A DNA stretch of 64,000 nt from positions 308,312-372,311 of the forward strand of contig BFEA01000664.1 in assembly GCA_003427395.1 (NCBI GenBank), written 5' to 3'. This DNA comes from Chara braunii. Taxonomy: Eukaryota; Streptophyta; Charophyceae; Charales; Characeae. A model generated the notes under the pieces. It was not told the origin of the DNA and ran no database searches. It worked only from the letters and a program-made list of their open reading frames with translations. Of this stretch, positions 55,841 to 64,000 are shown one piece after another. Made by a program: the position numbers and the translations under genes. Position 1 is the first letter of the stretch, and each line of letters opens with the position of its first letter.

Positions 55841-56716
55841 TGTGGCATACTACGCACCACACGGGCCGGCAAGGCTTGACCAAACAGAAGGAGGAAATGT
55901 AAGGACCTCCCAGGCCTTGTGTCTTTTCAGCCTAAAACAGGGCCTGGAGGGCCATTTTCAGCCTGAAACGGAGGGCCATTTTCAGGTCCTCATAAGATTG
56001 AACTACCCTGAAACTTAGGCACCAAACCAGGGCTTTAGCACAGACCATTTTTGGACTTGTTTCAAGGCAACCTTTGTTTGAACTTCAACGCCAGGGTCTG
56101 GCACATTTCGGCATTGGCAATAGCAGCCTCCCTGCCGGACCAGCACTATATAGTACTGGTCCGCCAGGCACTTCACAGGTAGTCACGTGGCAGTTCACGG
56201 GCACATCACGCGCAAGAGGCAGGAGGCAGTCTTGAGGATTTCGGCAGCAGCACTCTGGAGGAGCGCTGCAGTAGTAGTACCATTAGGATTAGTCTTCAGC
56301 GTAGGGCACTATTAAGAGGTAGAGTAGCGTTGGAGAGAGAGAGAGAGGGTAGAGGCCAGGGAGACTTACCTGTGGCGCCATAGCTCCAACTTCGTCTTCG
56401 ATGTACCTGCAACAAGGTGCCACCTTCACAGGCTAGTACCGGACCGAGAGAGAGAGAAAGAGTTCTCCTTCTCCCTCTTCTAAGTCCACCATCTCTCCCT
56501 CATCCTCTCGCCACCCGACTTCTCAGTATATGCAGACTATGAGAGAGAGAGAGAGAGAGAGAGAGATTGGTGACTTTGGGACTTAACGACATTTGGATCC
56601 AGACTCGAGATTGGGATTGAGACATTTGACGAGGGACTATGTGGGACCTGTGCCGAAGACTTGGTGTTGACGGCATTCCCATCTCCCCCCTCTTCTTCGT
56701 CTGATCCCCTCCTCTT
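55841..56716 (+). repeat. Element D 3' LTR (family 3), plus
   Basis: Starts TGTGGCA; aligns with the reverse complement of 57808-58760 through GCCTGGAGGG, AACTTCAACGCCAGGGTCTGGCAC, the TATA region (56137-56162), GCAGCACTCTGGAGGA, (GA)n and CCCATCTCCCCCCTCTTCTTCG. The 3' border is taken from the end of homology. Confidence 0.8.
56137..56162 (+). promoter_or_regulatory. TATA box inside a palindrome
   Basis: GGACCAG (56137-56143) and CTGGTCC (56156-56162) flank ACTATATAGTA; 24 of 26 bases are symmetrical. TATATAG at 56147 is a plausible LTR promoter TATA box. The inverted LTR has GGGCCAG/CTGGCCC at the same place. Confidence 0.6.
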
Positions 56717-56719
56717 CCT

Positions 56720-56986
56720 ATGTGTATCGTCTGGACCTGGCGCATTCTTCCTGTGTGTAGCGCCAGGCCCTTCACACCTTGCAATGATGATGATGTATGG
56801 TGGGTCTGCATTGCGACATTGATTGGGTTGATCATTGGTATGTTAGCCTTCAGCTGCGCTATACTGTACTACGTGAGAGAGGTCAGTTTTTGTTCTTCTT
56901 TGCACTTTTACAGTATGCGACATCTAGCCTACCGCAACTGGGCCTCTAAAAATGCCAACTTTTTGTCTTCTTCTGCTCGGCCTTAA
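56720..56986 (+). other. Open frame with one predicted membrane segment
   Basis: 88 codons from 56720. Residues ~29-52 (VCIATLIGLIIGMLAFSCAI and following) are strongly hydrophobic, bordered by acidic NDDD and by Arg-Glu, as in a single transmembrane helix. It lies between an LTR and a chromovirus LTR fragment and its end overlaps the latter. No homologue recognised; it may be chance or a captured exon. Confidence 0.25.
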
Positions 56987-57377
56987 ATACCCAACACTTC
57001 TACCACTACTTGAGTGGTACCGGCCTTCATGCTACTTGAGTGTTTTTCCCGCTGCTCTAAGTGTCGCCGGCCTACCCCTGCTACTTAAGCGTTTTTCCCC
57101 GCTGCAACCCTCAAAGTCATGGCCATAGATAAGTACCGGCCCTACGGGGCCTCTCAACCAACAAGCACCCTTGCGGGTCACACACACACTCAGGCCGACA
57201 CGCACTCAGACAGGCACGCAGACCAGCAGGCGCACACACACACAGACTTAGAAATCATAGCAGAATTCGGGAATCTCAGCAAGGCATACATTCCATCGGC
57301 TCATACATTCCAGTGGAAAATCCCAACAATCAGCAGTGTTCTCAGTCTGCGATTTGGCGGGTCATTACACTACCCCC
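56915..57377 (-). repeat. Family-2 LTR fragment, antisense
   Basis: Reverse complement of 17788-18165: starts TGTAATGACC at 57377, keeps CTTGTTGGTTGAGAGGCC and GGCATTTTTAGAGGCC. Preceded on the minus strand by GAGAGGGGGGTAG, a good polypurine tract, so it is a 3' LTR start. The rest is missing. Confidence 0.85.
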
Positions 57378-57807
57378 CTCTCAAGAGCGAGGTCCCTTCG
57401 AGCGAGTACCTCATTCAAAGTCAGCACAAAATGCGTCGTAGGCGTAGATCAGAAAGAGGGTTTCGGTATAACAGCAAGGAGTGAGTGTTGCAGAAAACTT
57501 AGCAGTCTGTCCATCAACAATCTGTCGTTCATAATAGTTAACAACATGGGGAGCATTCTTTAGCAGCTATTTTCGGTCGATCCAGTAGAACTCGTTCAAT
57601 GGGTGATAAAGGAAGTGAAATTTGTACTCTCTGTTTCTCCCTCTTCCTACATGGGAAACAATTCTGTCTATTTTGTGGCACCGTTGACAGCACGAGGTAT
57701 CATAGGATTTCGGAAGGGAAAAGTCTCATCATTAATGTGGGGGAACAGTTTGGAGTGTGAAACATCGGATACATACGCAGATGAGGTGGTACGTCAACCA
57801 CGGATAA
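57378..57807 (-). pseudogene. pol: Chromovirus integrase tail and chromodomain remnant
   Basis: Minus-strand frame: HLRMYPMFHTP (GPY/F-to-chromodomain junction, ~57765-57795), stops, then FYWIDRK-stop-LLKNAPHVVNYYERQ (~57500-57590), which resembles the end of a chromodomain. The short tail leads into the polypurine tract and LTR at 57377. Integrase upstream is replaced by the inverted family-3 LTR. Confidence 0.65.
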
Positions 57808-58036
57808 AGGAGGGGATCAGACGAAGAAGAGGGGGGAGATGGGAATGTCGTCAACAAAAAGTCTTCGGCACAGGTCCCAAATAGTCCCTTGTCAAATGTC
57901 TCAATCCGAATGTCGAGTCTGGATCCAAGTCGTCAAGTCCCAAAGTCACCAATCTCTCTCTCTCTCGTAGTCGGCAGATACTGAGAAGTCAGGTAGCGAG
58001 AGGATGAGGGAGAGATGGTGGACTTAGAAGAGGAAG

Positions 58037-58090
<54 letters not shown>

Positions 58091-58760
58091 GTACTAACCT
58101 GTGAAGGTGGCGCCTTGTTGCAGGTACATCGAAGACGAAGCTGGAGCTATGGCGCTACAGGTAAGTCTCCCTGGCCTCCGCCCTCTCTCTCTCTCTCCAA
58201 CGCTACTCTAGCTCGTAATAGCAGCCAGCGCTGAAGACTACTCCTAACGCCACTACTACTGCAGCACTCCTCCAGAGTGCTGCTGCCGAAATCCTGAAGA
58301 CTGCCTCCTGCCTCCTGCACGTGAAGTGCCTGGGAAGACCCTATGAACTACCTCGTGACCACCTGCAGCCTGCAGGGTGGGCCAGTCTTATATAGTGCTG
58401 GCCCGTCCAGGAGGCTGCTCTTGTCAACGCCAAAACGTGCCAGACCCTGGCGTTGAAGTTCAAACGAAGGTTGTCTTGAAAACAGGCCCAAAATGGCATG
58501 TGCTAAAACCCTGGTCTGGTGCCTAAGTTTCAGGGCAGGTCGATCTTATGAGGGCCTGAAAATGGCCCTCCGTTTCAGGCTGAAAAGGCCAAGGGCCTGG
58601 AGGGCCCTTTTTAGGCTGACATGACACAGGGCCTGTAGGCCCTTGTTTTCAGGTTTTTAGGCTGAAATGACACAGGGCCTGTAGGTCCTTGTTTTCAGGC
58701 TTTTAGGCTGAGAACGCTGGTCGGGCCCTGCAGGCCCGTGTGGTTGCGCAGTNTGCCACA
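57808..58760 (-). repeat. Family-3 LTR, antisense, inverted relative to 55841
   Basis: Minus-strand reading starts TGTGGCA at 58760 (one N at 58753) and ends near 57808. Contains (CT)n at about 58041-58088 and the GGGCCAG/CTGGCCC TATA palindrome (58379-58385, 58398-58404). Roughly 85-90 percent identical to 55841-56716 by eye. No polypurine tract precedes its start. A local duplication around ACAGGGCCTGTAGG lies at 58624-58706. Confidence 0.8.
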
Positions 58761-58779
58761 ATGCGTGTCATCCAGNAAT

Positions 58780-58925
58780 GAGCAGGCAAGCTCGGCTATG
58801 GCTGCCTGCGTTCGACCCTGCTCGCCCGTGAGCGCGTAGGCCACTCGCGTCAGCAGCCAGCACAGTAGCACTTGCTCCAGGAGCAGTGAGTGCCCGAATG
58901 CGCTGCCAGTGGCCCAGCCATTCAT
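58780..58925 (-). repeat. Family-1 LTR fragment
   Basis: GCTCGGCTATGGCTGCCTGC, CTGCTCGCCCGTGAGCGCG and CAGTGAGTGCCCGAATGCG match the reverse complement of 11440-11545 and the 16430-16515 fragment. An N at 58776 marks an uncertain base. Confidence 0.65.
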
Positions 58926-59556
58926 TCATTCCTGCGTGAGCCATGCGGAAGCGCTGCCACAGTGACTTGTGCAAGGAGGTCTGCAGTGAGCTCGGAGCCG
59001 AAGTGGGTGAGAGAGAAGGAGCGTAGCATAGCGATAGGGTAGTTGCGGCCATAGCCGCCATAGCTGTAGTGAGTGTTCAGTGTGTGTGCGTGTGAGTGTT
59101 CAGAGAGACGCGTGTGGGATATCCAGGGTGATGCGGTGTATGTGAACAGAGAGTTGTTTGGGCACTGAGTTGCCGTAGCCATTGAAAGTGAACTCTTATC
59201 TGGGTTGCCATATCTCTGAGTTTTGAGTGGGTGCATGTCGCCAGTTTGCTGTGCTACTGTTTGCATGCATGAAAAGTGTGAATGAAAGCGAGTCTGATTG
59301 CATAGGTATTGGAGCTGGTACCTGCTATTCCATGCGCGCCGTCGTGTGCAGGGCCTAATGCGCCATAGCTGAGGTGGCCGCCAAGAGAAGAAGTCCGCTA
59401 TAGCGGACTTGGAGGTTGGAGAAGCCGCCGCGCATCTGCAAAGAAGACCACGAAGAAGAAGAAGACCGAGAAAGAGAGAGAGAGAGGGAGAGAGAGAAAG
59501 GTTGAGCGATACAAGATTGGGTTACTACGTACCTGCTGCGCTGGAGATACCGCTAC

Positions 59557-59559
<3 letters not shown>

Positions 59560-59618
<59 letters not shown>
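59560..59618. repeat. (GA)n microsatellite
   Basis: Long GA run. A near copy of GTACCTGCTGCGCTGGAG-like sequence flanks it on the left. Confidence 0.95.
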
Positions 59619-59620
<2 letters not shown>

Positions 59621-59884
59621 GTGATACAAGTTTGGTTGTCACGTACTTGTGAAGTTGTTGTGCAGTCCCACGAAGAAGAAGATTGCGGCCATAGCCGCAG
59701 AGTTCGACCACGGAGTAAAGAAGTAGGGAGAGAGTTCGGACAGAGGGAGAGACCGAGGTAAGAGAGGGAAGCCATAGCTGAGGAGGAAGGAGAGAGAAGA
59801 GAGTAGGGTGAAAGGAGGCGAGGAAGGTGAAGGGAAGAAGAGGGTTGGTGAGAGAAGGTGAAGCCGGCAACCATAGCCATCCGG

Positions 59885-60055
59885 GGAAGTTGACCGGGGA
59901 AGTTGACCGGGAAAGTTGACCAAGCGTTGACCGGAGGTTGACCGGGGTTGACCAGGAGTTGACCGGAGGTGTTGATCGACGTTGACCGGGGGTTGACCAG
60001 GGGTTGACCGCAACGTTGACCGACGTTGACCAAGCCGTTGACCACGAGTTTGGCC
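59885..60055 (+). repeat. GTTGACC minisatellite, 13 copies
   Basis: GTTGACC occurs 13 times (plus one GTTGATC) in about 170 bp, spaced by 3-9 variable purine-rich bases. Each contains TTGACC, the W-box core bound by plant WRKY factors, so the array could act as a dense binding cluster upstream of the gag. It may equally be a neutral minisatellite. Confidence 0.8.
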
Positions 60056-60649
60056 AAGCTGGAGCCGGTATAATCTCGCCAAGCCTTCAACCTATCCCTC
60101 GCCCTATGGATGTGCACACACCCTATGGTACTTGCTGAGTCCAATCTGTATGTCTTTTCTTTCCGCATCGAGTCCCTTCTATCAAGGTGATAGTACTCTG
60201 TGGATGAAGGATAGGGCCTTGTTGACCAAACCCGCACGGGCTGAGTAGGGCTAAAGACTGTCTTACGACTCGACTGTCCCGGAGGTCTAACCCTCCCAAA
60301 GACCGGTACTAACCGGCGGGCTGCTCGGTGTGGCACGGTTGGCCCAAAATCCGAGCTCTGGGCTGCACAACAGACCGTCTAAGTGTTGAGAGACCTGCTG
60401 ATTGCGTCGTCCTATTTGCGACGTTAAATAATTCTTGAGGAGTTACGGGGGATCTCCTTAAATGCCTCCTGATCAGCAACAAGTCTAGTAGTGACAACCA
60501 TAGTGTAGGTCTAGGCTAGAGACCCTAGTTGGCAGGATCCCTGTCTGGATTCTGTGAGTCTTTAGATTGAGTCAGTAGGTTTGTCAGTCAGGGGTTAGAG
60601 TCTACGGGGTAAGGTTTGAAACCATTAATCCGGTTGTGCACTTATCACC

Positions 60650-62527
60650 ATGGTTGAGACCTGTAGTGGGACGAGCACTAGCCCCTACACCCAAGAGCAA
60701 CAAGAGAAGATGGCCGCCTTAGTGAGAGAGAACAAAGAGAGGAAAGAGCTTCTGAAACAGGCGAAGTTGAAGGCAATCGCAGAGGAGCAGGCGGCGAAGA
60801 TGAAGGAATTGGAGGAGGAGATGGATAAGAAGAAGAAGGTTGCTGAAGAAGAAGCAGCACCAGAGGCGGAGGAGGAGAGAAAACGTAGACAGGGAAAGGC
60901 AGAGAGTAGTGGCACGAAGGAGGAGGAAGCAAAGATGGAGAAGAAGATTAGTGAGTGGATAGCTAATTTATCGTTGGGGGAAGATGAGGAGGCACAGTTC
61001 TATGTGCCACAGGATGAGAGGGATGCATTGGCCAGTGAGCTAGAAGCAATCGAGGACCCTCTGGAACGACAAGAAGAATAGGAGGAGGAGAAGTTGGAAT
61101 GGAAACTGAGGATGAAAAGAGAGAAGAAGAGGAGGGATGAAGTTAATAGGTTGACCGCAGAGGTGGCGAAGGTGAGAGATTGCAGGCAGGAGGTGTAGGC
61201 TCAGGCAGACACCTCGGCCAATATGGATAAGATGTTGCGGTACCTGGAGGTGTTGAGTGCGGCTTGGATGGAGGAACGCCAAGCCAACAGGGCTCAAGAG
61301 GTAGCTCTGAGTGCCATGCGGTCTGGATTTAGGGATTTTGCACGCGACGTAGTCACCCACGTTGGAGGGGAAGTTAGGCGACTGAGAGACAACATGGGGA
61401 AGTTCTACGAGGGCGCCATTGAGGGTGCCAAAGCAGTAGCCGCTGTTGAGAGCGAGGCCAGGCCTCGTAAAGAACCCGTCAAGCTTAAGTTCCCAGATGC
61501 ATATGGCGGGAAGGAGGAGGATAACTTTGATAATTGAGAGGCTAGTGTCAATAGTTACGTGTACCTACAACACATCTTGACCGAGGAGCAAGTCCTCGTC
61601 GCCTTCCAGGCCCTCAAAGATGAAGCGGCCAGTTTTGCCAGATCTCTTGCGCGCGCAGCCAGTTGTGAAAACAACATGGTTGCATATTCTAAGATCACCA
61701 CCCTTCCTCAATTCTTCAAAGTCCTGAGGGAGCGATTTGCTGACCCAACGAGAGGCGTTAGAGCCTCTGATAAGCTACAGACCATCCACTCACGACAGTG
61801 GAGGAGTGCAAGAGCACTCGAGGGCGTTATGGACGACTTGGTAGCCGTCCCAGACCATGGGGTCACTGAGCCCCAGTTGGTCCAATTGTTTTATCGTGCC
61901 ATGCCCAAGCCCCTGCGTGGGCATTTCTTTGAGAGGTCTCAACATGCCGACATCACCTATGATGTGCTGAGTAGAGAGGTGGTCATGTATGAATCAAAGT
62001 CCATGCTAGTTTCAATTTTCTGGCATAAGGACTTGGATAAAGGGAAGAAGTGGAAAGGGCGTCCCATTTCTGGCCAAGTCAGGGCCAAGGATCACATGAT
62101 CCTTACTTTAGAAGAAGGTGGTACCGATGAAGTCCCCTACAGTGAGATTGAGTGGTGGTTAGAGGAAGAGGACAACAGCGTAGGGCAGGGGTGGTTCTAT
62201 GCGGTTGTCGCGGCTGGAGGGAGGCCGCAAGGTAGAGGAGGAGGCCAGGGCCAAAGGGGCCAGGCCATGGGAGGCCGAGGACCGGGCGCACAGGGGGTTG
62301 GCGGACAAGGGAACCGCCAAGTGGGAGGTAGGGGTCAAGGTCCCCCGCCAATCGCCAGGGTTCTTGTTGGTCCCCACAACGACGAGGTGGAAGGCCACCT
62401 CAAGGAGGATGGCACCCAGGCTTGCCGTAGGGCAGGCCTTGGGAAGATTTGGGCTTGGACCAACGCGTATGGCAGGAACGCGTGGACCTGGGTCAGTGCG
62501 TATTTTGTGGTGACCCGGCCTATGTAA
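60650..62527 (+). pseudogene. gag: Element E gag (three in-frame stops)
   Basis: ATG at 60650 in ACCATGG context. Parts: Lys/Glu-rich coiled coil (ENKERKELLKQAKLKAIAEE, residues ~25-110), MLRYLEVLSAAWMEERQANR, capsid part (LKFPDAYGGKEEDNFDN, then KITTLPQFFKVLRERFADP, YDVLSREVVMYESKSM), and a Gly/Gln/Arg-rich linker. Stops TAG 61079, TAG 61196 and TGA 61535 all lie in the same frame, so point mutations, not indels, broke this part. The zinc knuckle CVFCGDPAYVIKFC (62497) is in another frame and has Tyr for His. Confidence 0.88.
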
Positions 62528-62558
62528 TCAAATTTTGTCCTAAGTATAGACAGGCCCG

Positions 62559-64000
62559 ATGGACTGCTCAACAGTCAAAAGGCAGACGCCAGTAGGGGTC
62601 ACAATTGCCCCTACTTCAAGGCCATGCGGGGAAGCGAGCGCGAGCATACAGGAAACTCCCAAACCACATGAGCCTATGGCAGAGGTTGCAGGCCCGTGCC
62701 TAGCTAGCTGTCGAGAGACTGCTTGTGTTAGCGTCTCTCTAGGCACGTCCCTCACAGGCGTGGCAGAAGAGTTGAAGGAGAGGATGCCAGCCTGGGCCAA
62801 AATGAAGAAGGAGAGGAAGGGACAGCTGATCTTGGTAGATGTAGAAGTGTTTAGAAGCAGAGTAGGGGCCCTTATAGACTCAGGGGCGACCCGCAGTTAC
62901 ATTAGCCGTAGGGCGTTGAAGAAGCTAAGGCTAGGATTAAAAGTCCAAAAGTTGGCAGACCCCATAGTCAGTGTCCTCGCAGACAACCGCACAATGCGAG
63001 TTGAGGACTACGTAGAAGGAGTCCAGGCGTACTTTCGCCTAGAGAAAGATGGGAAGGTGGAGAAAGTTCTCCATTCCCTAACTCTCCTCGTACAGGATGA
63101 CCTCCCTTTCGACATAGTGTTAGGAATGGATTGGGGAGAGGCAGCAGGGGCCACACTCCACTTGAGAGAACATGAGTGTAGGCTCCCTAGTCCATCAGGC
63201 GAGACTGCCCGCCTATTTCATGTGTCAGGTGTAGACAACACTCATGCACATTGTTGTCTTAGTGCTCCCACGTTCGTGCGACTAGTGAAAAAGGAGCAGT
63301 TAGAGGACCAGGTCTTTGTAGTATATGTTCGACCTGTTACTGAGCCTAAGGAAGGAGATAGTTCCACGTATCCAACCATTGCCAAGCTGCTGGAGGAGTT
63401 CAAGGATTTGACCCAGTCGCCGACAGGAGTAGTGCCGCGACCCATCCAGCACAGGATAGAGATAGAGCCTGGCAGTAGAACTCCTAAGGGAGCAGTCTAC
63501 AGGATGTCCCCTAGAGAGTTAGAGGAGCTACGCAAGCAGTTAGACGAGCTCCTCGAGAAAGGTTGGATCAGGCCCAGTTCGTGTCCTTTTGGACCACCTG
63601 TCCTGTTTGTCCCCAAGAGGGAAGGAGAGCTGAGAATGTGTATAAACTATAGGGGTTTGAATGTGATTACTGTGAAGAATGCTGAGCCGCTGCCCAGGAT
63701 AGACGATCTTCTAGATCGGGTGTAAGGTTGCAAGTATTTTTCTAAGATAGATTTGAAGTCCGGATATCATCAGATAGAAGTCCATCCTGATGACCAGTAT
63801 AAGACTGTGTTCCGGACTAGATATGGCCACTACGAGTTTATAGTGATGCCCTTTGGACTGACCAACGCTCCAGCCACATTTCAACGTTGTATGAATGATC
63901 TTTTTAGACCTTGGTTAGACAAGTTTGTAGTAGTTTATCTAGATGATATCTTAGTTTTCAGCAGGACACTCCAAGAGCATCATGGTCATTTGAGGCAGGT
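62559..64000 (+). pseudogene. pol: Element E protease and reverse transcriptase (runs off window)
   Basis: Open 62559-63725. Protease site [16 protein letters not shown] (canonical Asp-Ser-Gly-Ala, ~62862-62909) and [71 protein letters not shown] at 63723-63725 interrupts; the same frame then resumes with motif [27 protein letters not shown] and an intact YLDD at about 63937-63948. Least decayed pol in the window. RNase H and integrase lie beyond the right edge. Confidence 0.93.

Larger units (their letters stand above)
58926..60649 (+). other. Probable 5' LTR/leader of element E, no gene
   Basis: GTGTGTGCGTGTGAGTGTTC-type DNA (59075-59100), AGTCCGCTATAGCGGACT palindrome (59391-59408), GA-rich tracts (59472-59500, 59560-59618) and the GTTGACC cluster. 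The gag of element E starts at 60650, so this should hold its leader, but no PBS is recognisable. Confidence 0.45.

Noticed and set aside
1-64000. tRNA, rRNA, LINE, Ty1/copia or DNA transposase genes
   Set aside because: I scanned for familiar motifs and saw none; a proper search could still find degraded copies.

Overview
This window looks like repeat-rich nuclear DNA from a plant-lineage eukaryote. The evidence is several Ty3/gypsy LTR retrotransposons, some with chromodomain-like ends (chromoviruses), a primer-binding site matching the plant initiator-Met tRNA (19065-19076), many microsatellites, long satellite arrays and assembly gaps (N runs). A charophyte or other streptophyte with a bloated genome would fit, but no host gene confirms the species. 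I recognise no host protein-coding gene, rRNA or tRNA.

Layout. 1-1175: GA/CA/TCA microsatellites and a composite unit that contains a palindrome. 2300-3655: two tandem arrays of small hairpins with shared loops. 4230-7430: pyrimidine-rich DNA. 7430-8760: dispersed repeat R1. 8762-14495: two decayed chromovirus copies in tandem, each followed by a family-1 LTR. 14496-14730: the interrupted hairpin array resumes. 16390-16928: antisense family-1 LTR fragment. 17788-22064: family-2 LTR, PBS and broken gag. 22056-23935: dispersed repeats R2 and R1. 24237-25930: 91-92 bp satellites, then (GAA)n. 26168-33712: a minus-strand Ty3/gypsy element (gag, protease, RT, RNase H, integrase). 34422-38015: four diverged tandem copies of an unrecognised ORF, upstream of that gag on the same strand. 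39532-40519: second R2 copy. 41200-42312: 53-bp minisatellite. 42961-44095: another 91-bp satellite. 44760-47410: a zone very dense in perfect hairpins. 47508-47895: 26-bp hairpin minisatellite. 48440-51863: a plus-strand gypsy pol. 51864-52977: antisense solo family-1 LTR. 53198-56716: a gag-protease element that has lost RT and integrase, with its 3' LTR. 56915-58760: a chromovirus fragment and an inverted LTR. 59885-60055: GTTGACC repeats. 60650-64000: the best preserved element, running off the right edge.

The retroelement genes would act together as usual: gag forms the particle, protease cuts the polyprotein, RT/RNase H copies RNA, and integrase (with chromodomain) inserts the copy. Almost all are dead here. 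In-frame TAG/TGA stops, frameshifts, deletions and Asp-to-Asn changes in RT catalytic sites are visible.

The most unusual signal is at the level of DNA or RNA structure. In several unrelated contexts short stem-loops diverge between repeat copies while both arms change together (compensatory base pairs). The contexts are the hairpin arrays, the 44.8-47.4 kb zone, the 26-bp minisatellite and the palindrome around an LTR TATA box. The second most unusual signal is the fourfold tandem ORF family at 34.4-38.0 kb.
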